A DNA stretch of 64,000 nt from positions 1 to 64,000 of the forward strand of contig JAUCBJ010008831.1 in assembly GCA_032718475.1 (NCBI GenBank), in the 5' to 3' direction. Below the pieces are notes generated by a model. That model was not told where the DNA came from. It saw only the letters and a program-made list of their open reading frames with translations, and did no database searches. This DNA is from Nemertoderma westbladi (lineage: Eukaryota > Xenacoelomorpha > Nemertodermatida > Nemertodermatidae). The position numbers and the translations under genes were made by a program. Below are positions 1-10,951 of the stretch, piece after piece (within the stretch, counting starts at the first letter, position 1; the number at the start of each line of letters is the position of its first letter).

Positions 1-535
1 AAGTATTATAATCATGTATATTGCCATTTATCACCATAAATTTTGTTTTTAATTCATTGATGACCATATTGTGCGAAGCACAAAATTTAAACAATATTTC
101 CAATTTGGCAGCACATTGACTTCTTGTTTCGGCAAATATGGCGGTGTCATCCATGAATAAAAGTATATGTAATGAGTCTAAATAAGTATTACTACTGGTT
201 AGTTCATTATACATTGCAACTAATGCATCGATATAAATAGTGAACAGAAATAGACTACTTGGTAACCCTTGTCTCAAACCCATGTTAAAATCTATAACAA
301 CATTATTTAACCGTATCATCAAATTCACAGGGAGTACAAACTGATAACCTTAGCCATTCTTTGATTTTGAGACCAGGATCACGAAACTTCTCACAATCTA
401 TTAAGAATGCACTCGCTGCATCTTGTGTGGCAGCTTGTATAATGATAGAACAATCTCGGAAAGCATTTAGAGAATTTTTTATGGTCAAGAATTCGAATTG
501 ACTGCTGATCTGACTAAAGTTTACCCATAGATGTA
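1..535 (-). pseudogene. Non-LTR retrotransposon reverse transcriptase fragment
   Basis: Read on the minus strand, the segment encodes the palm of a LINE-type reverse transcriptase. Motif B appears as GLRQGLPSSLFLFTIYIDAL near 285-225, and motif C as FMDDTAIFAETR near 155-120, with a DD pair in place of the common ADD. The upstream part (303-488) is in another frame, so at least one frameshift separates it from the palm near 330. Only part of the domain is present because the window edge cuts the 3' side. It differs from the LINE at 7198-10951. I infer a dead, truncated copy; the clade cannot be assigned. Confidence 0.75.
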
Positions 536-559
536 GAACCTCTCTATCGAAACTTCCTT

Positions 560-2768
560 GTTCTTCTACTGATTACAAAATATACCATAATGTACTCCCT
601 TCTGCCAAAGTGATTGACAATCTAAAACATTTGCTATCTATTCAACAAAAAAGAAATGCTGCCTTAACACTCCTTGACCTAGATGATACGGATAAAGCAA
701 TTAGCATCTGCAAAGCAATTACATTATGATACCACAAGTCGCAAGTAGAATTCAAGGGGAGTTTCCTTCAATTATCTTAAATCTATCAAGTGGTAACTCA
801 TTTCATGTTAGGCCACTCTCATTAGGTCAGGAAGATAGGGCAAATATAGCTGTTCTTATAACTGAAGTCTTCCAACGCCTTGCTACTGCTGGACAATGCG
901 ATGTAGTTAAACTCTGGGAAGCAATAAGTGCTACTATGACTGATAGTGCAAGTAAAAACATTTTTCAGAGATGGTAACAAGCTCTCTTCTTTCAAGCCAT
1001 ATTCAATTGTCACTTTTGTGTATAAGTCATACGTGTGAGGTATTTGATAAAGGCAACTTATCAGTTTTATCAAAATTAGAGGCAAAGTTGAACCTGAAGA
1101 CCATTATGATATCAAAGCAACCGCACCTAAGAAGCTTTCTTTTCCAGAATCAATGTGTAACCATGGCAGCTATTGAAGCAATTCAGAAATTGGTAGTTAA
1201 TGATGGTAAGAAGTCTTCATTGTGGGAGGAGTTCGATGTACTTCTGCATAACAAGAAAAAACATAAGAAGTTTTCCATTTACATTCAACGCCGATTTGGC
1301 AAATTATGATATACTGCAGGAAGTATCATCCACCACCTAGATGATATCAAAGAACTCCTTCACAATACATCACGAAACAACCAGTTAGTGTCATCTTGTA
1401 AATCTTATCTTTCTCATCCATTTATAGAGGTTGGACTTCGCTGTTTAGCTGAATTCACCCGGGATGCTACATTGCCATTTCTGAATATGGCAGAACAATG
1501 CACTCAGAAAGCCATTTCTGAATATGGCAGAACAATGCACTCAAAAAGAAGTGCTGGAAATTCTTCCCAAGTTATATAATGACTTATTAGAAAATAATCT
1601 ACATATACTCGATAAATTCAAAGTGAAATTCTCATTTGATCTACCACCTCATACAACTGTTGCAAACCATATTATTGTCAGATTCTGTGCTCAGGCAGCT
1701 AAGGACTTACAGGTTCAACGTGGAAGGGAGTATGGTTTTTCAGAACCAGGTGTGAAACCACGTGCTACTCAAATCAATCTTATTGATCAAGAAGAACTCG
1801 AAGGATTGTCTGTCAACAACATCATTGCAGAATAGGATTTGGCCCAGTTTGATAGACTATGTAAGCGTTCAGCAACTTGCTCATCTCGAAATTTCAAAGC
1901 AAAGGGGAATCGTGATAAACTTACTATGTTTAAGTCTTCTATCCCAACCTTTGTTGATAGAACAACGAAAGCAATTGCGAAGATTTTAGAATACAGAGAA
2001 GTTGAATTTAACAAATCACAGCATAAAATGAAAATATCTCAACTTCTTAAGAAGCAGCAAGAAGGATTTCGGGAGAGAAATTTTGTAAGGAATGGGGAGG
2101 TCCTTTCATTTCAGTTGAAGAACTATTCCAAATTGATACATTCTCATATTACAGATGATAAACTTAAGAAAGTACTGCGTACTGAGATATCTTTCAGACA
2201 ACACACTTCTCCTAAGGATTCGCTTTGTCTCCCAGAGATCTATAAACTCAACCAACTAACAAATGTCCAACTTAAAGCTAATCTGGCAATTATACTTTCA
2301 TCAGATCCAACTCTCAAGACAGCCACAGCTGTAGATATTATTTGTGAAGATGATCTGGAGAACCTCCTGGAGATACATGGTCCAAGTATTACCCCAGCAC
2401 AAGATCACAGGCAATAACCTAGTGTTTCCACGAGAGATCCACCTGACAATGTGGTTGTAAATGGTGGTATGTCTGTTGTATTTTGGGATTCAGATAAAGG
2501 ACGTGAGTGGTATTTAGCTCTTTGTCAAGGTCAGAATGATGATGAAACGTTTACCATGGAACATTTGTGTCGTGGCGCTGATAAATCAAATGCATATTGG
2601 TACAATCCTAAAAAACCAGAAGTTCTTGATGTTTCACTCTTGCAAATTGTCCCAGTAAATGTTATTGGTGAATGGAACTGCCCCTCTCCTAGGAATATAT
2701 ACTTCTCTCTTGATAATTGGCCAGTAATTGAAGGTATATTTGAGACTGTATTGCTCCTAAGTTTAGTT
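560..2768 (+). pseudogene. Decayed multi-copy transposase-like gene
   Basis: Five or more short plus-strand frames read in order like one protein broken by frameshifts and stops. The pieces lie at 560-720, 726-977, 971-1309, 1380-1835, 1839-2417 and 2451-2771. Recognisable pieces are MTDSASKN followed by SHTCEVFDKGN, FLNMAEQCTQ, RGREYGFSEPG, and a C-terminal WDSDKGREWYLALCQG module. From recollection, this order belongs to a large uncharacterised protein family present in many copies in invertebrate genomes. I read the TDS...SHTCE region as RNase-H-fold transposase-like, which is inference. A 37-bp tandem duplication inside it shifts the frame. No terminal repeats were found. Confidence 0.5.
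1474..1547 (+). repeat. 37-bp perfect-phase tandem duplication inside the decayed gene
   Basis: The 37 bases at 1474-1510 are repeated at 1511-1547 with one change near the end. The duplication re-encodes the FLNMAEQCTQ segment in a second frame, and because 37 is not a multiple of three it shifts the frame of the gene. Confidence 0.9.
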
Positions 2769-3015
2769 TAATGGTATGATTATATACTCTATCTGAAACT
2801 ATATTACATATGTTGCAGTAATTGAAGGTATATTTGAGACTATATATAATGCTCCTAAGTTTAGTTTAATGGGGGTATAATTATATACTCTATCTGAAAC
2901 TATATTACATATGTTGCAGTAATTGAAGGTATATTTGAGACTATAAATAATATTGCTCTTAAGTTTAGTTTAATGGTATATATACTCTATCTGAAACTAT
3001 ATGTACATATGTTGC
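2722..3015. repeat. Three tandem copies of a ~94-101-bp unit
   Basis: Copies start at 2722, 2816 and 2917, each beginning CAGTAATTGAAGGTATATTT and ending ATATGTTGC. The first copy overlaps the last codons of the decayed gene at 560-2768, so the array arose by duplicating its 3' end and adjacent sequence. Confidence 0.9.
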
Positions 3016-3970
3016 TCAAGTTATCGAACATGGGACCTATCTATTTAGTGATAGCTCCTTGCTTTCGCAGTATCTGCTGCTCTCACTTAATGTGCATTTA
3101 TAAAATTTTATTGAAGTAGTAACCTACATGAAATTAAAAACAGCTGAGTATGTTTAATATTCCAATTTATTTGCAATTTATTTAACTGATCGAGCTATTG
3201 CAAGAATTTTCTATAAGACGCATATTCTCTCGGGTTTACAAAAAGTTGACTTTGTCGCGATCATGATGCATTTAGATATTATGGTTGTGTATTCTGAATT
3301 TCAACAAAATTTCAGTTCAAAAGTTATTTTTGACCTTGGTAAATGTTAAATATTTATAATTTTTGGTTGCTTTTTGAATTTGAAATACTAACCTTCTATA
3401 GCCTACCCCTACTACCAAAGAGTACCTGAGTATAAATCCAGGGTTGTCCCCCTGGTGAGTTGATCTGGGACAAGTGTAACCAGATAAATATAATAGTCCA
3501 GGAGAAGCCCTTAGTCACCAAATACCATAACCTTAAAGTAGCGTACGGATGAAATTTTTATTCTTTGAATGATTGTTTAATGTCCCAATACCAAATCGAG
3601 CAATTTCCGGAACAATTAGTTTGAGCATTTTTTTTTATTCGAATTTTAGGTGTGCACTTTCGCTCAAAGCATCAATAAATATGTTAAAGCCGTTTTCAGA
3701 GCAATTGTGATGGAAACTGATGTTCCAGAATAGTTTTATAGTGTAAGTTTAATAGTAAGCAGTTGTCTAGTTAAATTGTCATTGAAAATTAATACTTAAA
3801 CTACCGGTACAGGAATGGTGTGTAATTTTTTGTTTTAACCATTAGCATTGCCATATAGGAGGAAATGTGTTGTCTGTATACATACGTATTCATGTGTATT
3901 TGTTGCCAGTAGTGCCTATAACTAACAGCATTATAGTATAGTATGCTCACTTTTCAGAATTTATAGTAAC
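3016..3970. other. AT-rich sequence without recognisable features
   Basis: No open frame, repeat pair or RNA gene was recognised in this stretch. Confidence 0.6.
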
Positions 3971-4034
3971 TTTTTTTAATGTTCTTCTACTTTTTTTTAA
4001 TGTTCTTCTACTTTTTTTTAATGTTCTAGAATAT
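3971..4034. repeat. Three short tandem copies of a ~20-bp T-run/AATGTTCTTC unit
   Basis: Three successive copies of a T-tract followed by AATGTTCTTCTAC; the third copy drifts into AATGTTCTAGAA. Confidence 0.85.
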
Positions 4035-4174
4035 ATTACTAAAACTAGTAATATATTCTTTAGAATTTTATTGTATATGTGTTTAACATCCATAGATTGT
4101 ATAAATTAATAAGTAATTAAACAGGACTAAGGATGATCCAACTCTATAGCAAATGGAGCGGAAAAAATGAATTC

Positions 4175-4245
4175 GCCACCAGCGGGGATTGAACCCACGT
4201 CTCCCACTAACCGTTCAGGTATGCTAACCACTACACCACGGAGGC
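4175..4245 (-). tRNA. tRNA-like sequence, inverted copy (probable pseudo-tRNA)
   Basis: On the minus strand this is a 71-nt sequence with tRNA box A (TGGTGTAGTGGTTAGCA) and box B (GGTTCAATCC). The anticodon stem is poorer than in the other copies. The anticodon position would read GGT, but position 33 is C instead of the invariant T. It is part of the tandem array. Confidence 0.5.
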
Positions 4246-4472
4246 TCCTGCATCTTTCCGATTGATCATCCTTAGTCCTGTTTAATTACTTATTAATTTA
4301 TACAATCTATGGATGTTAAACACATATACAACAATAACATTCGTTTGCAGTACAGGTCATAACTGCTACTGTATTAGAGTACAGATTAAATCAATCCGTA
4401 AGGAGGACTGTATTCAATAGCAACCGTAAGGTAGCTTACCACCTATAGCAAATCAATCGGAAAGATGCAGGA

Positions 4473-4543
4473 GCCTCCGTGGTGTAGTGGTTAGCATACC
4501 TGAACGTTTATCGGGAGACGCGGGTTCAATCCCCACTGGTGGC
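4473..4543 (+). tRNA. tRNA-like sequence, unit 1
   Basis: It is a 71-nt cloverleaf candidate. The acceptor stem pairs except at position 4, and the anticodon stem CCTGA pairs with TCGGG. The loop ACGTTTA would give anticodon GTT, but C replaces the invariant T33. The T stem has one mismatch (CCCAC). It is probably a pseudo-tRNA. Confidence 0.5.
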
Positions 4544-4785
4544 GAATTCATTTTTTCCGCTCCATTTGCTATAGAGTTGGATCATCCTTAGTCCTGTTTA
4601 ATTACTTATTAATTTATACAATCTATGGATGTTAAACACATATACAATAACATTCGTTTGCAGTACAGGTCATAACTGCTACTGTATTAGAATACAGATT
4701 AAATCCATCCGTAAGGAGGACTGTATTCAATAGCAACCGTAAGGTAGCTTACCACCTATAGCAAATCAATCGGAAAGATGCAGGA

Positions 4786-4856
4786 GCCTCCGTGGTGTAG
4801 TGGTTAGCATACCTGAACGTTTATCGGGAGACGCGGGTTCGATCCCCGCTGGTGGC
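4786..4856 (+). tRNA. tRNA-like sequence, unit 2 (best folded copy)
   Basis: The acceptor stem has six of seven pairs, the D stem is four pairs including wobbles, the anticodon stem is five pairs, and the T stem GCGGG/CCCGC is perfect around TTCGATC. The anticodon position reads GTT with C33. Both internal RNA polymerase III promoter boxes look intact, so transcription is plausible even if it is not a working tRNA. Confidence 0.55.
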
Positions 4857-5094
4857 GAATTCATTTTTTCCGCTCCATTTGCTATAGAGTTGGATCATCC
4901 TTAGTCCTGTTTAATTACTTATTAATTTATACAATCGATGGATGTTAAACACATAATAACATTCGTTTGCAGTACAGGTCATAACTGCTACTGTATTAGA
5001 ATACAGATTAAATCCATCCGTAAGGAGGTCTGTATTCAATAGCAACCGTAAGGTAGCTTACCACCTATAGCAAATCAATCGGAAAGATGCAGGA

Positions 5095-5164
5095 GCCTCC
5101 GTGGTGTAGTGGTTAGCATACCTGAACGTTTATCAGGAGACGCGGGTTCAATCCCCCTGGTGGC
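5095..5164 (+). tRNA. tRNA-like sequence, unit 3 (one-base deletion)
   Basis: It is like unit 2 but 70 nt long, with a deletion in the 3' side of the T stem and TCAGG in the anticodon stem. It is a probable pseudo-tRNA. Confidence 0.5.
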
Positions 5165-5419
5165 GAATTCATTTTTTCCACTCCATTTGCTATAGAGTTG
5201 GATCATCCTCAGTCCTGTTTAATTACTTATTAATTTATACAATCTATGGATGTTAAACACATATACAGTAACATTCGTTTGCAGTACAGGTACAGGTCAT
5301 AACTGCTACTGTATTAGAATACAGATTAAATCCATCCGTAAGGAGGACTGTATTCAATAGCAACCGTAAGGTAGCAGCTAGCTTACCACCTATAGCAAAT
5401 CAATCGGAAAGATGCAGGA

Positions 5420-5490
5420 GCCTCCGTGGTGTAGTGGTTAGCCCACCTGAACGTTTATCGGGAGATGCGGGTTCAATCCCCGCTGGTGGC
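5420..5490 (+). tRNA. tRNA-like sequence, unit 4
   Basis: It is like unit 2, with GCCCACC in place of GCATACC before the anticodon stem and GATGCGG in the variable/T region. Box A and box B are kept. Confidence 0.5.
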
Positions 5491-5575
5491 GAATTCATTT
5501 TTTCCGCTCCATTTGCTATAGAGTTGGATCATCCTTAGTCCTGTTTAATTACTTATTAATTTATTCTTTAGAATT

Positions 5576-5924
5576 ATTTACTAGCTAGTACTACTGTAAT
5601 AGTATGTATTCAAAATGTATTTTGTATTGTATGATGTACTGTATATTGTATGAAAATGTATAGTATTTTGTTGAAATTATAAAATAAATTTGTGAAAACA
5701 TTGATATTTCAGAATTATGCCTAAACTGTTGCCGAATATATTAATGATCAAAAATATTGATGATATTATAACAGTTTACAGCTTATATTAAATATACAGT
5801 TGTTGGATTGTTGGATATTTTTGAACATTGTGTAGGCCCTACAGTTTTCTGAATCCAAAATGTCCCTGATTGCGAGCCAGCTATTATTCTAGGATAGTGG
5901 TAATAATTTAGGCATGTTAACTAA
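5576..5924. other. AT-rich spacer
   Basis: No coding frame or repeat was recognised between the tRNA-like array and the Merlin element. Confidence 0.5.
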
Positions 5925-5932
5925 CCAACAAC

Positions 5933-6092
5933 GGCACTAGTGTGTTATAGCTACACCCCCCCCCCCCCCCAAATTTTTATTACTAACTAGTTTTCGCTAT
6001 TTCTTTTTTTGAAATGTTCTAGAACATGAAATACATTTGAAAAAAAATAATAAAATGTTCTAGAACAAATATTTTTTGTTCTAGAACAATAT
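5933..6092 (+). repeat. Merlin left terminal inverted repeat
   Basis: It matches the reverse complement of 11400-11552 over about 150 bp. The main differences are a longer C run here (5956-5970) and a few substitutions. It contains GTTCTAGAAC palindromes at 6016, 6057 and 6078; three more follow at 6140, 6181 and 6202. Confidence 0.9.
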
Positions 6093-6454
6093 TAAAAAAA
6101 ATTAAAAAAATTAATGTACTATTTTTCTTTTTTAATAATGTTCTAGAACATGTTAGCTATTCAGAACTAGAAAAAAAAAAGTTCTAGAACAAATAGTTTT
6201 TGTTCTAGAACAGTTCAAAAAATTTTTTTAATTTTATTTAGAATTTGTTTCATATAATTTTTAATCGTTGCTGGCAAGATGGGTTTTTTTTTGGGGGGGG
6301 GGGGGGGGGGGGGGGTTAGCTACTATTTTTTTAATAGCTAATTAAAATTAAAAATTCACTGTATTGAGGTTATTATATTCAGAAATTAATGATATTTACA
6401 TAGATAAATTAATGATTAATGCTTAGAATACATATACTGTGTAATATTTATTAT

Positions 6455-7197
6455 TTAGCAGACGTCGCGCAGCGGGTAATATTTTCTAATCAAATGCAAT
6501 AGATCAGAGAATGGATTTTCTTTGTGTAACATCTTCCACCTAAACTCTGCTAGCTGTTGGGCGAAAGTTGACCTCTTGATACCTATGTTTCGCCTTAGAA
6601 TGTGGAGTTTGTCGTGACGCCAAAGAGACTCAATCCGTTGGGTGTTCGCACCAGTCTTCCTGTTCACGAAGCGACCCTTTCCTTTACAGCTATGGTTAAT
6701 CGATAAATGTTTATATCGACCACTTCCGTCTACGGCCCGCCATGGCCATTTCTTGTTAGTAATTCCAACTGACGTCCCACAATAAGCCGCCCATTGATCA
6801 GAATGGATTATTGATCCACCCTTAACATTTGCTTGAAGAATTGGCCGCAAAGTTCTTGCATTACGTCTCAACACTTTGAACAATTGGATGTCGTTCTTAC
6901 CATCTGGACGCTTCCAAACAAGGCCGAAAATCCATGGTCCGACCACCTGTTTCCCGTAATTGAGTGAAGATGGAGGAACTTTAACTTTATCCCCTAGAAG
7001 TTTTCTACCCCTGTTATATTTACGTTTCCCTCCAAAGTAAGATTCATCAATTTGAACTACTTCTCCAGGTCCACCCATCATTTCAGCATCCTCTTGGTCC
7101 TTCTGAAACAATTCCCGCGTGTAATTATGCCAATCTACAAGGCTGTGATTATTGATTTGCCCTATAATTCCTTTTAACATACGGTGAGTTGTTGTAA
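6455..7197 (-). pseudogene. Merlin transposase, C-terminal part (ISXO2-like DDE domain)
   Basis: This is the catalytic portion of a Merlin transposase, which cuts and re-inserts the element in the nucleus. The three acidic residues are visible: D in QIDESYFGGKRK (about 7046-7048), D in IIHSDQWAAY, and E in ANTQRIESLWRH. The frame is open for about 245 codons to a stop at 6455. The 13 residues before TTTHRM in the open frame come from the LINE, not from Merlin. The N-terminal part lies beyond the LINE at 10952-11276. The two halves agree in frame across the 12-bp duplication, so the gene was probably intact when the LINE landed. Confidence 0.88.
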
Positions 7198-10100
7198 CTA
7201 TTACTAGGATCGGCATGCTGCATTGCAGCTGCATTTTTAAGAATGCTGTGCCGGCTTGTCAACAAAATTGCACCGCCACAACTCCCTATCACCCATGACA
7301 TTTGCTAGATCATCCGCATCTTTAAGGCCAGTGTCCTTTAAGATGCGTCTCAAGAAAGTCATGGGCTGTCCACCATGCTTATTCACTCCATGAGGCTGCC
7401 AAAGTACAAGATTATGCACTGGCTGGTCCTCACGGCGAAAGCAATGTCCTGCAAAGCGGAGGCGATTTTGTTCTAGTGTCAAGCTTGGGGGAACCAATGA
7501 GACACCTCCAATGTTATATAGTGTCTGGTTGGAGATGTGTGCATTGTACTTGACACAATGTACCCGGCGTAGCATTCTTGTGAATGTGCCATCCAGAGAT
7601 TTGGTGTCCTCAGCAGTTAGAGCCCAGCATGGACTCCCGTAGAGGAGTACTGGAACTACTGCTGCTCTAAATAATTGGACCTTAAGTTTCCGATTAATTC
7701 TAGGTGACTTCCAAATCCTGGAAAGCCTATTCAAGGCTGCCCATGCCTTTCCCTTACGTATTCGAAGGTCCTCACCTGACTTCCGGATCCATGATCCCAG
7801 GTAACAGAAGTCGTCCACATGCTCAAGCATACCATCCTTTGAGCTTATGCTCATCCGATCAGAGACTTGCTGAGGACTTTCAAAGTTAACTGTCAGAATT
7901 TTGGTCTTTCTGGAGTTAATAAAAAGACCAACACTAGAAGCAGCATGTTCTAATGAGCTGAGGAGCCGCTGGGCTCCCTCTAATGATTCTGAGAGTACTC
8001 CTAAGTCATCAGCAAAGTCTAGATCAGTTAGGTACTTGGCAGGATTTCCTCGACTTCTGGAGCCAGTAGGTGGAGTTATCATCACCCCATCATCATTATG
8101 ATGATCTAAGGACATGCGTAGAACATAGTCAACCACAATAATGAACAAGAATGGTGCAAGTGTGTCTCCTTGGAGGATGCCCCATAACACTTCAAATGGT
8201 TCTGTGTCACCGTCAACAGTAGACACAAATGTTGTCGAACCATCGTATACTGATCTGATTGCTGCAATAATTTCATCAGGAATCCCATATAATGAAAGTA
8301 TGCTGAACATACGTGAGCGAGAGACTGAATCAAAGGCCTTGAAGAAGTCAACAAAGATAACAGCCAGATGCCTGTCTTTCTTTTTTGATAACTCTTCAAT
8401 TATCCTTCTAAGTGCCAAAATGGGCTCCATGGTCCCACGACCTTTACGGAACCCATTCTGATTTCCACGTAGCAGTCTCTCAATGGGATCCCTGATGCGA
8501 TTTAATAGAATTCTATTGTATAGTTTTGCAGCAATCGAGATCAATGAGATTCCCCGAAAAGAACCATAGAGTGTTAGGTTGCCCTTCTTGGGAACTGGCA
8601 CCAACTTATTTGTTTTCATTTCTTGTGGGACTCTTGTTGTACGGTACATGTCTACTATGATGGGATAGATGAGCTTTAAACACTCAGGTATTTTAAAGAC
8701 CTCAGGGGGAACACCATCTACTCCACTGGCACGATTGGTCTTAATGCTCTTTGCAGCAGCCTTCACTTCTGCAAAGGAGATATCGCCAATGGGAATATCT
8801 GGGAGTACAGACTCAGACACTTTTACTTCTATAAAGTTATCAGGCAATACCCTGTCATTATTGAGGAGCTTTTCAAAGTGGGCTTTCCAACCATTGAGGC
8901 GATCGGCTGGTGATTCAGCCTTAACCTTGGTGGTTGGTTGGCTTTTCCGCCCAGTAAGCAGATTGATCGATTTCCATGCCTGGGATGATTGCCTGCTGTC
9001 GTCAGCATCATTGATGGCATCAACCTGTTGGTTTATTAGCTCCTGTAGATTAACAGAGTACTGCCTGTTCAGGGACCTAGATGCAGCTTTAACTGCATTC
9101 TTGGCCGCTGTAGTCTGTTTGAGTCGGGACTCTTTCTGCGCCTTATGAAGGTCATTTCGGCACTTCTGAATTTTGTTGTCAGTCCAGGGGGCCCTTTTCC
9201 TGTTTCGAGGGTATACAGGAACTGTTTCTGCAGCTGCTAACTTAACTGCTTCTGTAAAGGCAGTATAGCCCTCACAGTGATCTGCCGCCTCAGAGGCAAG
9301 AGCCTCATACCTGTTGCTCAGCTGTAGTGTGAAGCTGGATCTCACACTTGGCTGTTGCAACAGAGAGGACCAGTCATGCCGTGGCAAGGCAGATTTCGTT
9401 GTTCTGCTAGCACGCAGACTAAGTCTTACCTTGGCCACAATAAGGCGGTGATCACTGGAGAAGGGTCGAAGTGTAAATGCATTACAGTCTTGTATAGAGC
9501 TCCTGTATTTCCTATGAAACAGAATATGGTCTATCTGGGACTTGTGACCACTGGGTCCACTATGAGTCCATAGCTTTCCAGTTCGCTTCTTGAACTGGGT
9601 TCCAGCCGAAAACAATCCATTTCCAGAGATAAAATCCTGAAGATGGACAGAATTTCGGTTAACACTATTGCTATAGATCCAGGGCGATGTAGGTGATTGA
9701 TGCAGACTTGCATTAAAGTCTCCCAGGAATGTTAAGAATGCATGCTGATCCACTCCATCAGTTGCTGCTTGTAGATTGTGGTAGAAGTTTTCCACCTCCT
9801 CTACAGGGGCAACACTAGTTGGAGAGTAGCACACAATCAGAACCACCTTAGGAAACTTCTTAGCCAGTCTTCCAGAACATGAGAAGTGGCAACGGATGAT
9901 GCGGTTAGAGATTTGGTCTATTTTGTCCAATGCTGCATGTGCAGTTGGATTCATCAATAGACCAATTCCACCATTGCCACTATCATCTGCTGACGCGAGG
10001 GCGAGTCGCCAACCGCCCCCCATGTCCTTAATCAGAACCTCATCAGTCTGTCCAGTCTGCATTCGGTGCTCTTGAACACCCACTGCGCTAAGAGAAAGCT

Positions 10101-10951
10101 TATCTGCCAAGGCAGTCGGCTCACCTTGTCGCATTGGGGACCCGAGTGTTAGGGTGTTTACTGAGGCTAGTCTAGTGACTTGCCTCAGATTCACCAATGG
10201 CTTTGTTGGTCGGGGTGGAACATGAGAGTAGCCTCCAACTCCAGAATCCCTCTCCCCATCACAATCTGGCCTCCCTGGTGACCCAGGGTTTGGGCCAGAA
10301 AGGTCATCAGGAAAGGGACTCAAAGAATTGTTGGCTGCTCTCTCTCCAGTAGGGGGTGAGACAGGCAGCCAGTCAGGAGTTAACTGACGCCTGTGAGGCC
10401 GATTGTGTCCGGTAATTCCACTGGCCTCTAGTGGCCGGACCTCCGCATTGCTAATGTAATCCATAGTGGGGGTTGGGGGGTGCTTTTTTGCCGAGTCAGC
10501 TCTCGGGGCAAATACCACACCCTGGTTTGCCATTCCACAGGGTGGGTGTCGCAATGGAGTCAGATATGAGGCCCATCACCCATATCTACTCTGGCGTACA
10601 TGACCCACCATTGGCTGTTGCAGCTCATCTGCTGGGTCATGCCCTGTACCCTTGCTGCCAGGTGCAGGTCGCAGTGAAGTGCCCTCAGAGTGGACATGAG
10701 AACACTCTACTCCTAACCAGCCATTGGTAGATCACCATCTGCCTGGTCAGGCCATATACCCCTGCAGCCAAGTATATGGGTCCTTAATCCAGGACCAAGG
10801 GCGTCCTTATCCCAGAACGAAGGGGGTCCTAGTTACAGGGCCAGATTTGCCCTAGTAAGAGGGTCTATGCAGCTACAGGTGGCACCTCCTTTATGCTGCA
10901 TGGAGGTGGCAAGTTTTCTTGATCAATGACCTAGAATACCTGACCTGGCCG
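7198..10951 (-). mobile_element. Non-LTR retrotransposon, near full length (RTE-like)
   Basis: The LINE is inserted in the Merlin transposase gene. It is flanked by the 12-bp direct repeat GAGTTGTTGTAA at 7186-7197 and 10952-10963. Its 5' end is at 10951, with a ~400-bp leader (10555-10951), one long ORF, and a short 3' tail ending GATCCTAGTAATAG rather than poly(A). A single ORF with an AP-endonuclease and a length of 3.75 kb suggest the RTE group, but I cannot assign the clade firmly. Two 5'-truncated relatives occur at 56446-57145 and 25102-25225. Confidence 0.9.
7237..10554 (-). CDS. LINE polyprotein: AP-endonuclease plus reverse transcriptase, 1105 aa
   Basis: The frame is open for 1105 codons. 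Residues ~130-390 are an exonuclease/endonuclease/phosphatase-type endonuclease that nicks target DNA; GDFNAS lies near residue 278 and SDHRL near 367. Residues ~600-900 are the reverse transcriptase, with FVDFFKAFDSVS (motif A), GILQGDTLAPFLF (motif B) and DFADDLG (motif C, near residue 846). The C-terminal region contains RLRFAGHCFRR, usual downstream of the RT in such elements. The ATG chosen is the first in the frame, and the N-terminal ~120 residues look unstructured. With no internal stop it may still be active, although it has broken its host transposon. Confidence 0.9.
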   Translation of the reverse strand: MRHPPCGMANQGVVFAPRADSAKKHPPTPTMDYISNAEVRPLEASGITGHNRPHRRQLTPDWLPVSPPTGERAANNSLSPFPDDLSGPNPGSPGRPDCDGERDSGVGGYSHVPPRPTKPLVNLRQVTRLASVNTLTLGSPMRQGEPTALADKLSLSAVGVQEHRMQTGQTDEVLIKDMGGGWRLALASADDSGNGGIGLLMNPTAHAALDKIDQISNRIIRCHFSCSGRLAKKFPKVVLIVCYSPTSVAPVEEVENFYHNLQAATDGVDQHAFLTFLGDFNASLHQSPTSPWIYSNSVNRNSVHLQDFISGNGLFSAGTQFKKRTGKLWTHSGPSGHKSQIDHILFHRKYRSSIQDCNAFTLRPFSSDHRLIVAKVRLSLRASRTTKSALPRHDWSSLLQQPSVRSSFTLQLSNRYEALASEAADHCEGYTAFTEAVKLAAAETVPVYPRNRKRAPWTDNKIQKCRNDLHKAQKESRLKQTTAAKNAVKAASRSLNRQYSVNLQELINQQVDAINDADDSRQSSQAWKSINLLTGRKSQPTTKVKAESPADRLNGWKAHFEKLLNNDRVLPDNFIEVKVSESVLPDIPIGDISFAEVKAAAKSIKTNRASGVDGVPPEVFKIPECLKLIYPIIVDMYRTTRVPQEMKTNKLVPVPKKGNLTLYGSFRGISLISIAAKLYNRILLNRIRDPIERLLRGNQNGFRKGRGTMEPILALRRIIEELSKKKDRHLAVIFVDFFKAFDSVSRSRMFSILSLYGIPDEIIAAIRSVYDGSTTFVSTVDGDTEPFEVLWGILQGDTLAPFLFIIVVDYVLRMSLDHHNDDGVMITPPTGSRSRGNPAKYLTDLDFADDLGVLSESLEGAQRLLSSLEHAASSVGLFINSRKTKILTVNFESPQQVSDRMSISSKDGMLEHVDDFCYLGSWIRKSGEDLRIRKGKAWAALNRLSRIWKSPRINRKLKVQLFRAAVVPVLLYGSPCWALTAEDTKSLDGTFTRMLRRVHCVKYNAHISNQTLYNIGGVSLVPPSLTLEQNRLRFAGHCFRREDQPVHNLVLWQPHGVNKHGGQPMTFLRRILKDTGLKDADDLANVMGDRELWRCNFVDKPAQHS

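Larger units (their letters stand above)
4054..5575. mobile_element. tRNA-like tandem array (SINE-like), one inverted and four direct units
   Basis: Four plus-oriented units with starts spaced 313, 309 and 325 bp each carry a tRNA-like sequence, and one extra inverted unit lies at the left end. Shared unit sequence outside the tRNA part includes GTCCTGTTTAATTACTTATT and CAACCGTAAGGTAGCTTACC. In each unit the tRNA-like part is bracketed by CTATAGCAAAT on the left and ATTTGCTATAG on the right, so it sits between inverted arms. The array is flanked by the direct repeat TATTCTTTAGAATT at 4054-4067 and 5562-5575, which looks like a 14-bp target duplication. I infer that the array moved or amplified as one insertion. 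Confidence 0.75.

Noticed and set aside
4473-5490. Cluster of functional tRNA genes
   Set aside because: All copies share C at the invariant T33 position, the acceptor stem has a mismatch, and each lies inside a repeated ~313-bp unit; tRNA-derived repeats fit better.
8106-9148. Open frames of 97-159 codons on the plus and minus strands inside the LINE
   Set aside because: They overlap the 1105-codon LINE ORF in other frames and carry no motifs.
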